A stretch of DNA of 64,000 nt from CAVSMC01 sp963798655 (GTDB lineage: Bacteria; Pseudomonadota; Gammaproteobacteria; Burkholderiales; Casimicrobiaceae). The notes under the pieces are model-generated. The model was not told the origin of the DNA, searched no databases, and saw nothing but the letters and a program-made list of their open reading frames with translations. Below, in pieces: positions 19,791-29,050 of the stretch. The DNA is taken from the NCBI GenBank assembly GCA_963798655.1, contig CAWCUH010000007.1, forward strand, positions 423,022-487,021, in the 5' to 3' direction. The first letter of the stretch is position 1; each line of letters begins with the position of its first letter. The position numbers were made by a program, and so were the translations under genes.

Positions 19791-20099
19791 TCAAGTCTCC
19801 TCCATCGTGCACTGCAGGGGATGTTGATGCCGGCGCGCGATGTCGATCACCTGCTCGACCTTGGCCGCCGCCACTTCCCTTGTGTACGTGCCGCACACGC
19901 CCATGCCCTCGCGGTGAACCTGCAACATCACCTGCGTTGCCTTCTCGCGACTCATGGCGAACACAGTCTGCAACACGACGACGACGAAGTCCATCGGCGT
20001 GTAGTCGTCATTCAGCAACAGCACCTTATACAGCGGCGGCGGCTTGAGCCGGGTTTTCTCGGCCTCCAGGAGGCCGCCGTCCTGCTGCTGAATGGCCAT
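19791..20099 (-). CDS. clpS: ATP-dependent Clp protease adaptor ClpS
   Basis: This 102-residue adaptor brings N-degron proteins to ClpAP. The core YKVLLLNDDYTPMDFVV and VMLQVHREGMGVCG are characteristic, including the Asn-Asp of the N-degron pocket. The disordered N-terminal tail (MAIQQQDGGLLEAEK) needed for delivery is present. The start at 20099 gives the normal length. It precedes clpA and is divergent from the cold-shock gene, a conserved arrangement. Confidence 0.96.
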   Translation of the reverse strand: MAIQQQDGGLLEAEKTRLKPPPLYKVLLLNDDYTPMDFVVVVLQTVFAMSREKATQVMLQVHREGMGVCGTYTREVAAAKVEQVIDIARRHQHPLQCTMEET

Positions 20100-20349
20100 C
20101 GTCCACGAGGGAAAAGACGGAAGCGCTACCACCCTATGTTTGATGATTACAACAGATTTTTCAAGGGGAACCGGACCGCCGGCACGCGCGCTTGACGCCG
20201 CCGGGACCATGCGCGTAAAAAGAGGCCGTTTGGCTCCTAAGTGGCTGCTGTTCCGGTTCGACCGCGCTTTACCCGCAAGGCGGCTGCCGCGAGTGGTACT
20301 TATCGTCCAAACGCACAACTCTCCCGTTCATCTCGAAGGATGTAGCAAT

Positions 20350-20553
20350 ATGGCAATCGGAACCGTCAAGTGGTTCAACGACGCGAAGGGCTACGGCTTC
20401 ATCACGCCCGACGACGGCGGCGAGGACCTGTTCGCGCACTTCTCAGCGATCAACATGCAGGGGTTCAAGACGCTGAAGGAAGGTCAGAAGGTGAGCTTCG
20501 AAGTGACGCAGGGACCCAAGGGGAAGCAGGCGAGCAACATCCAAGGCGTGTAG
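20350..20553 (+). CDS. cold-shock domain protein
   Basis: This 67-residue single-domain cold-shock protein binds single-stranded RNA and DNA. It has both RNP motifs, KGYGFITP and DLFAHFSAI, after the usual GTVKWFNDAKG. GAAGGA about ten bases before the ATG at 20350 is the ribosome site. The 250-base upstream gap holds TTGACG (20190s) with TAAAAA 18 bases further, a possible promoter that leaves a leader of over 100 bases, typical of cold-shock genes. A strong terminator follows. Confidence 0.95.
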   Translation: MAIGTVKWFNDAKGYGFITPDDGGEDLFAHFSAINMQGFKTLKEGQKVSFEVTQGPKGKQASNIQGV

Positions 20554-20594
20554 GCGGCCGCCGCGTTCATCGCGCGACGGCATGATGCCGCTGC

Positions 20595-20626
20595 AAAAGC
20601 CCGCGTCCCGCGGGCTTTTGTTTTTG
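20595..20626 (+). terminator. intrinsic terminator of the cold-shock gene
   Basis: AAAAGCCCGCG pairs with CGCGGGCTTTT around a TCC loop and is followed by GTTTTTG. It is a strong rho-independent terminator 42 bases past the stop. Confidence 0.85.
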
Positions 20627-20756
20627 TCCCGGCCGCCGAACGGCGGGCGGCGATCGGCAACTTTTTCGCTACCATCGGCGAGCGCGCGCGTGACTCGACG
20701 TCCGACACCGTGACTCGGCGTACGCGCGCAGCGGAGACCTTCAGGGACATTTATCG

Positions 20757-23392
20757 ATGTTCGCGCGCCCTCGGGCCATGACGCGGCGGCCGCCGTCGCC
20801 GCCTGGCTGACCGTACTGACGCCGGCACCGGCGGTGGCGGACGTCGACTCGCTCGCCGTGCTTTTTCGCGCCGACATCTCCGCGCCGACCGGCGCGATGA
20901 GCGCCAGCGCGCGACGCCTGCTCGACGATGCGCTCGGCCTGCGGCTCGCATCGGTGGAGCGGACGCGCACGGCCGCGTGGCGCGTGACGATCGACCCGCC
21001 GCTGTCCGACGCCGAGGCGCGAACGGTCGTCGACAAGCTGCGCACTGTCCGCGATGTGCTGTACGCCGACCCGTCCGTTCGTCGGCCGGCCGATGCACGG
21101 GTCGACAAAACATCCGCCGACGACGCGTTCCCCACCGACCAGATCATCGTCAGGTATCGCGATCCGGCACTCGCCGAGGCCGGCGTCGCACGCGCGGACG
21201 GCGCGCGCACCAGCCGCGTCGAGGCGGCCGCCGGCATCGCCGCCGGTTATCTGCGCGCGGCGATCAACGGCTCGCATGTATACAAGCTCGCCCACCGCGT
21301 TCCGCATGCCGAGGCCGAAGCGATCGCCGCACGCATCGCGGCAAGCCCCGACGTCGAATACGCCGAGCCCGACGCGTGGATGCGCATCCGGATCACGCCG
21401 AACGACTCGCAGTACGCGAACCAATGGCACTACTGGGACACGTACGGCATCAATGCGCCGGCCGCGTGGGATATCACGACGGGCAGCTACGAGGTGGTGG
21501 CGTCGGTGATCGACACCGGCTATCGGCCGCATGCCGATCTCGCCGGACGCATCCTGCCCGGCTACGACATGATCTTCGAGCATCTCGTCGCAAACGACGG
21601 TGTGCCGGCGCAACCGGGCGGCTGTCTCCCGACGACGAACCCGCAATTCTCGCCCTGCATCGACGACCGCGACGCCGACGCGAGCGATCCGGGCGACTGG
21701 ATCACGGCCTCCGAAAATGCGGGCAGCGACCCGACGGCCGGCTGGTTTCTCGGTTGCGGCGCGAGCAACTCGAGCTGGCACGGAACGCACGTCGCCGGGA
21801 CGATCGCCGCCGCAACCAACAACGCGTCCGGTGTCGCGGGCATCAACTGGAGGACCAAGGTGCTGCCGGTTCGCGTGCTCGGCAAATGCGGCGGCTACAC
21901 GTCGGACATCGCCGACGCGATCATCTGGGCGAGTTGCGGAACGGTCGTCGGCGGGCCGGCCGGATGCGCGGTTGCGACGCCGTCGACCGGAACCGCGACG
22001 CCGGTGCCGAACAATCCGAATCGCGCGCGGGTGCTGAACCTGAGTCTCGGCGGCGGCGGCGCGTGCGGCGTCACGTACCAGACGGCGATCAACACGGCGG
22101 TCGCGAGGAATACCGTCGTCGTCATCGCGGCAGGAAACGGCAACACGGATGCGAGCAACTCGTCGCCCGGCAACTGCAACGGCGTGATCACCGTGGCGGC
22201 GACCGGACGCCAAGGGCAGCGCGCGTCGTACAGTAACTATGGATCGCTGGTCGAGATCGCCGCGCCCCGGCGGCAGCGACGGACAGGGCGTGCTGTCGAC
22301 GCTCAACGCGGGCGCGACGACACCAGGCGCCGATGCGTTTGCGTACTATCAGGGCACCAGCATGGCGACGCCGCACGTCGTCGGCGTCGTATCGCTGATG
22401 CTCTCGAAGAACCCGTTCCTCACGCCGGCGCAGGTGCTTTCGGCGATTCAATCGACCGCACGCGCGTTCCCGACCGGCACCGGCCGCGACTGCTCGTCGA
22501 ATCCCGCGGCGGTCGCCCCAACGCGCTACTGCGGCGCGGGGATCATCGACGCGGCGGCGGCGATCGCGAGCGTGCCGGCGACGCCACGCGTGCAGATCGT
22601 CGCGGACGGCACGTCGTTCGAGCACACGTACACCGCCTTCCCCGAGACCGCGTGGTACGTGCTGCCGGTTGAACCGGGCAAGACGTACGTGCTCGACGTG
22701 CTCGATCCGAACGGCGATCTCGTGTCGAACGCCGTCGGCCCGATCCAGGTTTTCGAAGCGGACGGGATGACGCCGCCGCCCGAGGTGACGCTGAACTGCG
22801 CGAACACGACGTCGCCGAGCGCGACGTCGGGCAATCCGGATGCGCGTGCGCCGTCGATCGACATCAACGACGATGGCGTTCGCTGCATCGTGCGCACGTT
22901 CCCACCTGCCGCCGGTGCTGCGCAGGCGAAGCGATCGCTCTACATCAGCGTGCCGCGCAAGGCCGCTGCGTCCGGCGGCGGCTCGACGATCGCGCTCCGC
23001 GCGTACGAGAGCACGATCTATGGCCACTGGAACACGACGGCGTTCGACTTCCATGTCGAGCTGCAGAACACGGGCAGCGACTCGATGTGCGCCGAGCTCG
23101 TCCGCTACCCGGCCGGCGGCCTCACGTATTCCGGACTTGCGTGGGGCACGCCGATCGAGGCGCGAACGCTCACCGTGCCGGCGCACGGCGCGAGCAAGAC
23201 CGTCTACACAAGGGCGACGCCGTGAGCGGCCAAACCGATGGCGTCCTGCGCATCGGTGCCTGTGCGGCGCCGGCCGATCTCGTCGCCGGCGCGCTGCACA
23301 CGAGCACGTACGGGTTCGATCCGGGCACCGGACACTATCTGTACTACTTCACATCGGTCGCCAACGACGGCCGGTCGGCCAACAGCTGGTAA
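20757..23392 (+). pseudogene. secreted subtilisin-family (S8) protease with C-terminal ANSW module, three frameshifts
   Basis: The coding potential spans a signal peptide, an I9-like propeptide region, an S8 protease domain and a C-terminal module shared with the genes that follow. The catalytic triad is visible: Asp in VASVIDTGYRP (codon 21512), His in SSWHGTHVAGT (21779) and Ser in GTSMATPHVV (22359). Three single-base shifts interrupt the frame. A base is missing near 20784-20795, inside the signal peptide. An extra C lies in the CCCC at 22265-22268, between His and Ser. A base is missing near 23208-23213. The start at 20757 has AGGGA nine bases upstream. It could be a true pseudogene, phase-variable, or affected by sequencing error. 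Confidence 0.8.
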
Positions 23393-23416
23393 CGACGCGC
23401 GACGGCGGAGAGCCCA

Positions 23417-24286
23417 ATGACACACGAGCACAATGCAACGCGCTTCGCGCGCCAACTGACGTGGTCCTGCGCCGCCGCCGCGCTTGCGCTCGCTGCGCCG
23501 CTCGCAACCGCCGTGAACACGGCGGCGGCGAACGCGCGCGTGATGGTTGCGAACGGCACGTCGCTGATACAAGGAGCCGGCGGACCCGACTCGCGCTGGT
23601 TCGCGGTCGCAATCGAGCCGGGCAAGACGTATGTGATCGAGGCGTTGAATCCGTACGACGACCTGCCGAGCAACACGCTGACGATGGGCGTGTTCGACGC
23701 GGTCGGAGCGCCGCCGCCGGAAGTCGAGGTCGACTGCAACCAGGCGACGCGTGCGCCGTCGCTGCAGGTCGCCTCGGACGGCGCGCGCTGCGTCGTGCGC
23801 GCCATTCCGCCGTCGGTGTCAGGCGCGCAGGCGAAGCGTGCGATCTACGTGAAGATCGACCGCGGCAACGCGCAGCAGGGATTCCAGGTGCGCGCGCGCG
23901 AATCGACGATCTACGGCCGCTGGTCGACCAACGGCTACGACTTTCACGTCGAGGTGCAGAACACGACGCAGGACGCGATGTGCGTGCAGGCGAACCTCTA
24001 TCCGGACACCGGCCTCACGTACTCCGGCACGTGGAGCGGAACGCCGAACACGTACACGCTGAACGTTCCCGCGTTCGGCGCCGTGAAGACGATCGTGCCG
24101 AGCGGCACCGCGGTCGGCGGCGCGCTGCGGGGAACGATGCGCCTGAGCGCGTGCCCGGCGGCGAACACGAACTTCGTGCCCGACGCGGTGAACGTCAGCA
24201 CGTACGCTTACAATACCGGCACCGGCCAATATCTCTATTTCTTCGTCAAGGACGCGAACAGCGGCGCGGCGGCGAATAGCTGGTAG
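23417..24286 (+). CDS. secreted ANSW-family protein (array member)
   Basis: This intact 289-residue protein has an N-terminal signal peptide (hydrophobic AAAALALAAPLATA, mature start near residue 33). It is a stand-alone version of the protease's C-terminal module. A first half with SRWFAVAIEPGKTYVIEA resembles pre-peptidase C-terminal (PPC) domains. A second half carries STIYGRWSTNGYDFHVE and ends in YLYFFVKDANSGAAANSW. Four Cys are at the family's conserved places (VDCNQ, ARCVV, AMCVQ, SACPA). It starts 24 bases after the protease stop, so one transcript is likely. Function unknown. Confidence 0.85.
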   Translation: MTHEHNATRFARQLTWSCAAAALALAAPLATAVNTAAANARVMVANGTSLIQGAGGPDSRWFAVAIEPGKTYVIEALNPYDDLPSNTLTMGVFDAVGAPPPEVEVDCNQATRAPSLQVASDGARCVVRAIPPSVSGAQAKRAIYVKIDRGNAQQGFQVRARESTIYGRWSTNGYDFHVEVQNTTQDAMCVQANLYPDTGLTYSGTWSGTPNTYTLNVPAFGAVKTIVPSGTAVGGALRGTMRLSACPAANTNFVPDAVNVSTYAYNTGTGQYLYFFVKDANSGAAANSW

Positions 24287-24376
24287 GCGCATCCGGCGGC
24301 GGCGGCGTGTTGGTACGCCGTACGGTTTCGCCGCGGCCTCCTGTACATCGACGATTCTCGAAAGGGGAGAAGCACG

Positions 24377-25318
24377 ATGAAATCACGCGACATGAAACAC
24401 GCCGCGGCGGCCTGCACGCTCTCGTTGGCGACACTGCTGCTCGGCGCCGGGCCGGCGGCGGCGGCGGCGGACAGTCCCAACGCAGGCCCGGCTGGTCAGA
24501 ACGTTACCGCGCCCAAGACCGCGTCGACCAGCACCGGTCCCCTCGACAACACGACGGTCGGCAACCTGAAAGCGCTCGTTCCGGACGGCACCAGCCACGC
24601 GGAGTGCTTTAGTGGCGACACGACGAAGTGGTACGGATGGCTGGCGGAGCCTGGCAAGACCTATTCGGTGGACGCCTACGACCCATACGCGGATTACTTC
24701 GAAGGTGCTGTCGGCAACCTCGGCGTCTACCACACCGACGGCACGTCGAGCCCGCCCGAGACAAACGTCTCGTGCAACGCGGTCGACCTCGCGCCCGGCT
24801 TCGGAACGTCCTCCGGATTTAACGGCAATCGATGCATCGTACGCACGTTCATACCTGCGCTTGGTAATGCCCAGGACAAGCGGACGATCGCCATTCGGGT
24901 CGACAGCTTCACAAACGGCTGCTTCGTTGTCCGTGTTCGCGAGTCGACGATCTACGGCCGCTGGACGACCAACGGATACGACTTTCACGTCGAGCTGCAA
25001 AACACGACCGAGAACTCGGTGTGCGCGGAAGTCGACCTGTATCAGAATTCCGGCACGACGTATAACTCGACGAACCCGAACTTCTATTACCTGACGGTGC
25101 CGGCTTACGGCGCGGACAAGATCGTCGTACCGGCCGGCACGATGGTCGGCAGCGACCGCCGAGGCACGTTGCGTGTGCACGCATGTCCTGGCGCCGTGAA
25201 CCTCAACCCCGGCTCGCTGCACGCGAGCACGTACGCGTTCAACCCGGTGAGCGGCCAGTATCTCTACTTCTTCCCATGGACCGCCAATAACGGCAACAGC
25301 GCGAACAGCGGTTGGTAG
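24377..25318 (+). CDS. secreted ANSW-family protein (array member)
   Basis: This 313-residue paralogue of the preceding gene has a clear signal peptide ending near AAAAADSP. It keeps the GRWTTNGYDFHVELQNTT core and the four family Cys, and adds two more (HAECFSG and NGCFVV), perhaps an extra disulfide. Its tail reads GNSANSGW, one residue longer than the usual ANSW. AAAGGGGAG precedes the ATG. Base use around 24610-24900 is somewhat less GC-rich than in its neighbours. Function unknown. Confidence 0.83.
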   Translation: MKSRDMKHAAAACTLSLATLLLGAGPAAAAADSPNAGPAGQNVTAPKTASTSTGPLDNTTVGNLKALVPDGTSHAECFSGDTTKWYGWLAEPGKTYSVDAYDPYADYFEGAVGNLGVYHTDGTSSPPETNVSCNAVDLAPGFGTSSGFNGNRCIVRTFIPALGNAQDKRTIAIRVDSFTNGCFVVRVRESTIYGRWTTNGYDFHVELQNTTENSVCAEVDLYQNSGTTYNSTNPNFYYLTVPAYGADKIVVPAGTMVGSDRRGTLRVHACPGAVNLNPGSLHASTYAFNPVSGQYLYFFPWTANNGNSANSGW

Positions 25319-25345
25319 TCCACATCGGCGGCGGCGTATTGCTCC

Positions 25346-25519
25346 TGCTCTCGAAGAACCCGTTCCTCACGCCGGCGCAGGTGCTTTCGGCGATTCAATC
25401 GCGTTTCGTGCGCGATGCACTCGACGTCAGCACCTACGCATACAACGTCTGCACCGGGCAGTATCGGTACTTCTTCGTGAAGGGCGCGAACGGCGGCGCG
25501 GCGCGGGAACATCTGGTAG
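25346..25519 (+). pseudogene. chimeric remnant: protease fragment joined to an ANSW-family C-terminus
   Basis: Bases 25346-25401 are identical to 22399-22454 of the protease gene (LSKNPFLTPAQVLSAIQS). They are followed directly by a degraded C-terminal part of an ANSW gene, DVSTYAYNVCTGQYRYFFVK. The usual TGG-TAG ending survives at 25514-25519 but out of frame. This is an internal-deletion product of a duplicated protease-plus-paralogue segment. It has no start site of its own and is not expected to be functional. Confidence 0.75.
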
Positions 25520-25615
25520 GCGTTGCGTGCAACGAGAAAACAGGTGCCTTGTCGACGCGCTTAATCATCCGGGCACCAGCGCGCAGGCGCGGCTCAGGAC
25601 GCGATCACTCGCGGT

Positions 25616-26410
25616 TTAGCTCCCGCTGTCCGCGGGGCGATATCCCGCCTTGATCAATTTTTCCTTTAGGATGGCTGTACCGTTGACATGAAAAGCGAGA
25701 ACGACGGCCACTACATCCTCTTTCCACAGCACGGTTTCGCTCGGCTGCTTCACCTGCTGAAGCGTCTTCGCGAGCTCCTCGGTCCGGCTTCGCTCGCGCG
25801 GCACCCACAAAGTCACCTGACTCGTACGCTGGGCCAGCCGCAGGCCGCGCCGCTCGAGCTCGAAGCTTCGCTGGAACACCAGCCGCACGGGCACGCCGCC
25901 GTTCTTATGCTCGCGCTCAGCGAGGTTCACGTGGTAGAGCTCGTATGCGAAGCGCAGCTCGTCAATCTTCGCGGGAACGTCGCGATCGATCCACTCGCTA
26001 TCCTTGGACGGCCTCGCACGGTCTTTCGGCTTGTAGAGCGACAGCATCGATTCGACCTGCGTCGTGGTCGGCGACACCGTCCATATGATCGTGTCGTCGC
26101 GCCGTCCCAGCGCTTCGTTGGGCGCCAGATCATCCGCGAGGCCTCGCCACAGGCGCTCCGTCTGCGCGTCCGATTGTTCGCGCAACAGATAAATGAGTAC
26201 TTTGCCGAGCGCGCCTGCGACGCTCTGGACATCGACGGAGGGGGGCGCGACGCTGTACCTCTCGGCGAACCACTGCGGCGAGTACGCGCCCACGGCCTGG
26301 ACTTCCATCCATCCGGCGCTGCGTAGGTCGTCAGCCGGGATCCTGAACGAAACGGGCGGCGCGGCGAGCGCGACCGAGGCCGCCATGAAGAGGGCTATCG
26401 ACTTGAGCAC
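25616..26410 (-). CDS. exported protein of unknown function inside the array
   Basis: This 264-residue protein starts with a signal peptide (MLKSIALFMAASVALAAPP). The mature part is mixed alpha/beta by eye, with SPQWFAERYSV, LGKVLIYLLREQSD and a C-terminal LAFHVNGTAILKEKLIKAGY. It has no Cys, no ANSW tail and no resemblance to the array proteins. It lies between array members on the minus strand, upstream of no obvious partner, 66 bases downstream of the minus-strand ANSW gene and possibly co-transcribed with it. I do not recognise the family. Confidence 0.7.
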   Translation of the reverse strand: MLKSIALFMAASVALAAPPVSFRIPADDLRSAGWMEVQAVGAYSPQWFAERYSVAPPSVDVQSVAGALGKVLIYLLREQSDAQTERLWRGLADDLAPNEALGRRDDTIIWTVSPTTTQVESMLSLYKPKDRARPSKDSEWIDRDVPAKIDELRFAYELYHVNLAEREHKNGGVPVRLVFQRSFELERRGLRLAQRTSQVTLWVPRERSRTEELAKTLQQVKQPSETVLWKEDVVAVVLAFHVNGTAILKEKLIKAGYRPADSGS

Positions 26411-26476
26411 GACGCGAAGGCGCTACGCGATGCGAATCGGGCTCCCTGCTGGGGGGCCCGATCGGCTGCGATGACC

Positions 26477-27373
26477 TTACCAGCTATTCGACTGCCAGTT
26501 GATGTGCTCCGGCGTGAACATCAGATACTGTCCGGCGGCCGTATTGTAGGCGTACGTCTGGACATGAACGTGCGTGCCGCCGGGCAGTCCGCTGAAGAAC
26601 AAGAGTATCCGCATTTGTCCCCGCAGCGTCGGACCGGTCGAACCGGAAGCGCGAACGAACTGAGTCGAACTGCGCGCGCCGAGCTGGAAGTTGTTGAAGC
26701 CGTTGAAGCTGTTCGGCGCGTTGTCGGTCGCGCCGTTTTCCGGGTAATACAGGGCGACGCCGTTGATCTGCGAGGCGTTCGAGTTGTGAAGCGCCACATA
26801 CATGTTGTAGCCGTTCGTCGTCCAGCGGCTGTATACGGTCGTTTCGCGAACGCGCACATGGTAGGGCGGCGTCCCCCCGACTTGGATCGCGATCACGCGA
26901 GTCGACGGTGCGGCGACATTGATTTGCGGTCCGACTGAGCAGCGCGCACCGTCGCCGCCGCCGGCCGCTTCCAGCGACGGAGCCATGGAGTCCATCTCAG
27001 GCCCGCAGGTCTCGAAGTTTGCGTTCGCCCACGGTGTCGTGCCGTCGCTTTCGAACAGGCTGAGGAACGTGATGTTGTTACCGCCGTCGTTGTCCGAGTT
27101 TTCGGACTCGACGACGTAGCTCTTGCCGGCCTCGAGGCGCGCGATGAACCAGCCGTTACTCGTCGCATCGTAATAGGACGTGCCGTCGGGAACGAGAATG
27201 CGGGCATTGCCTACCGTTGTGTTGTCCAGGGGTCCGGCGCCAGTCTCGGACCCCCTGACCACCGGCGCCCGTGTCACGGGAGTCGAAGGCTGACCGGCCA
27301 CTTCCTGTGCCAGCGCGATGTCAGTCGTTAGCAAAGCCGCTGCCATCGTGATTGCGAATGTCCCTAGGTTCAT
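26477..27373 (-). CDS. secreted ANSW-family protein, divergent member
   Basis: This 298-residue member on the minus strand has a signal peptide (MNLGTFAITMAAALLTTDIALAQ in outline) and the family landmarks DNTTVGNARILVPDGTSY, YSRWTTNGYNMYVAL and a tail ending NWQSNSW. It keeps the first Cys pair (FETCGPE, ARCSVG). Both Cys of the second pair are gone, replaced by INGVAL and ILLFFS contexts. The ATG at 27373 follows GGGAGACGGAC; an ATG at 27397 is weaker. It faces away from the next array gene across a 499-base gap. Confidence 0.83.
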   Translation of the reverse strand: MNLGTFAITMAAALLTTDIALAQEVAGQPSTPVTRAPVVRGSETGAGPLDNTTVGNARILVPDGTSYYDATSNGWFIARLEAGKSYVVESENSDNDGGNNITFLSLFESDGTTPWANANFETCGPEMDSMAPSLEAAGGGDGARCSVGPQINVAAPSTRVIAIQVGGTPPYHVRVRETTVYSRWTTNGYNMYVALHNSNASQINGVALYYPENGATDNAPNSFNGFNNFQLGARSSTQFVRASGSTGPTLRGQMRILLFFSGLPGGTHVHVQTYAYNTAAGQYLMFTPEHINWQSNSW

Positions 27374-27872
27374 GTCCGTCTCCCAAAAAGGCTGCATTGG
27401 CCTCAGATAATGCCAGTGGCATTCAAGCCGACCGGGTAGGGCTTGTCAAGCAAACTCTCTCGTCGGCTGCGAAATCGCGGCGAAACGCCGCGCGCCACTT
27501 CGCCCCGCAGCGCCGAGCACCCGGGCAGTGAAGGCATCGTAGCTGCCCGCACGTCGGACGGAGCAAAGAAACGGGGGGCCGCCGCGCCCAATCGCTGTCG
27601 CAGAGCGACAAAAACACACGCGCGGACGCATCGAGCGAGAAAACGCCTCCGTGCTGCATCACTTCGTGGCCGGGCGAGATGAACGCTGTCCCAGGCGGCG
27701 CAGCAGTACATCCGGAAAGGACCCCGATGCAGCGACCGTCGCATCAGCGGAGACTACCTCGGCCCGCCAGACGGCACTTGACATTGTCATATGCCAACGT
27801 CATTGTGGCGGTCCGCGGGAAATCGCTACGCAAGCGGTTCCACGTCTTCAACGCCCAATGGGAGAGGCAAGC
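27374..27872. promoter_or_regulatory. 499-base divergent control region between two ANSW genes
   Basis: No gene is supported here. TTGACA occurs facing each flanking gene: on the minus strand at 27449-27444 and on the plus strand at 27778-27783. The plus-strand box is followed 17 bases later by CATTGT, only a fair -10. The plus box shares the nine bases CACTTGACA with one upstream of the next array gene (28973-28981). These look like matching -35 elements, but I cannot fix start points. Confidence 0.4.
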
Positions 27873-28835
27873 ATGAACAAGCAGCGCACGCAGTGCCGCG
27901 CCGGCCGCGCGGGCACGATCGCGGCACTCGCCGCAGCGGTAGGCCTCGCGCTCTGCGCGCAAGGCGCATCGGCGGACGACCCGGTCAACGGCGTCGCCGG
28001 CGGCCGCAACACGATCACGACGGCCGAGCGAAGCGCGGGGCCGGCCGCGAACACGTCGGTCGGGAACGCGCGCGTACTGACCGCCGACGGCTCGTCGCTG
28101 ACTCAGGCCGTCGCGGCGCCTCCGGAAACGCACTGGTTCGTCGTGCCCGTCGAATCCGGCAAGAGCTACGTGATCGAGGTGATGAACGTCGAAGGCGATC
28201 TCGGCGCGAACGCGCTGCAGACGGTCGGCCTGTTCAATTCGGACGGTGTCTCCGCGCCGACCGAGGCGCAAACCGACTGCGCGATGAGCGCCGTTGCGCC
28301 GAGCGTGGAAATCCAGCAGGGCGCGGATGGCGTCCGTTGCACGGTGCGCACGTTCATTCCCGGCGCGGCGACGACGGTGAACAAGCGCGGCATTTTCGTC
28401 AGCGTGCTGTCGAACTTCGGGCCGTCGTTCCAGATCCGCGCGCGCGAAGCGACGATCTACGGCCGCTGGACGACGAACGGCTACGACTACCACACCGAAG
28501 TGCAGAACACGACGAGCGAAACGCTGTGCGTGCAGATCGCGTTCATCCCCGGCACCGGCACGACCCCGCCGACCGGGCCGGCGACGACCTTCACGACCGA
28601 GTTGACGGTTCCGCCGCACGGCGCGGCGAAAGTCGTGCGCACTTCGGGCAGCACGAGCGGCGGCGACAACAAGGGCGATCTGCGGCTGCTCGGCTGCTCG
28701 CAGGCGCTTGCACCGCGCAACTTCGTTCCCGGCGCGGTTCACGTCAGCACGTACGCATTCAACCCGGTGACCAACCAGTACCTGTACTTCTTCCCGTGGA
28801 CGGCGAACAACGGCGCTGCCGCGAACAGCTGGTAG
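27873..28835 (+). CDS. secreted ANSW-family protein (array member)
   Basis: This intact 320-residue paralogue has a signal peptide (hydrophobic IAALAAAVGLALCAQGASA). It shows HWFVVPVESGKSYVIEV in the PPC-like half, then ATIYGRWTTNGYDYHTEVQN and the tail FPWTANNGAAANSW. Four Cys are at the conserved places (TDCAM, VRCTV, TLCVQ, LGCSQ). GGGAGAGGCAAGC precedes the ATG at 27873. The terminator at 28882 closes its transcript. Function unknown; it is presumably released to the periplasm or the medium. Confidence 0.85.
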   Translation: MNKQRTQCRAGRAGTIAALAAAVGLALCAQGASADDPVNGVAGGRNTITTAERSAGPAANTSVGNARVLTADGSSLTQAVAAPPETHWFVVPVESGKSYVIEVMNVEGDLGANALQTVGLFNSDGVSAPTEAQTDCAMSAVAPSVEIQQGADGVRCTVRTFIPGAATTVNKRGIFVSVLSNFGPSFQIRAREATIYGRWTTNGYDYHTEVQNTTSETLCVQIAFIPGTGTTPPTGPATTFTTELTVPPHGAAKVVRTSGSTSGGDNKGDLRLLGCSQALAPRNFVPGAVHVSTYAFNPVTNQYLYFFPWTANNGAAANSW

Positions 28836-28881
28836 TCGTCCACGGCAGCGCCGCGAGCGATCGCGGTAATGGCATGCCGAC

Positions 28882-28915
28882 CGAGGCCTCCCCGCGCGGG
28901 AGGCCTCGTGTTTTT
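28882..28915 (+). terminator. intrinsic terminator with GAGGCCTCCC stem
   Basis: CGAGGCCTCCC pairs with GGGAGGCCTCG over a five-base loop, followed by TGTTTTTG. The same inner stem (GAGGCCTCCC/GGGAGGCCTC) recurs in the terminator at 31027 after the last array gene. Confidence 0.85.
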
Positions 28916-29050
28916 GTGCGTCGGCTCACACACGAGGGTTGCCTCGGCCGGGTGACGCCCGCGAAATCTTTACACTTGACAAGGCAGGCCTGTGCAGCCG
29001 ACCGTAGCACCCGCGGCGACCGCGGATCGCCGCCCGTTCAAGCCTTCTCG

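Noticed and set aside
20834..20836. GTG at 20834 as the true start of the protease
   Set aside because: It would remove the signal peptide. The sequence AAWLTVLTPAPAVA just before it is in frame and is clearly a signal peptide end, so a frameshift upstream explains the data better.
27403..27744. A 113-codon minus-strand open frame in the divergent control region
   Set aside because: The sequence is Arg/Cys-rich without hydrophobic pattern and blocks the natural promoter region of two secreted-protein genes.
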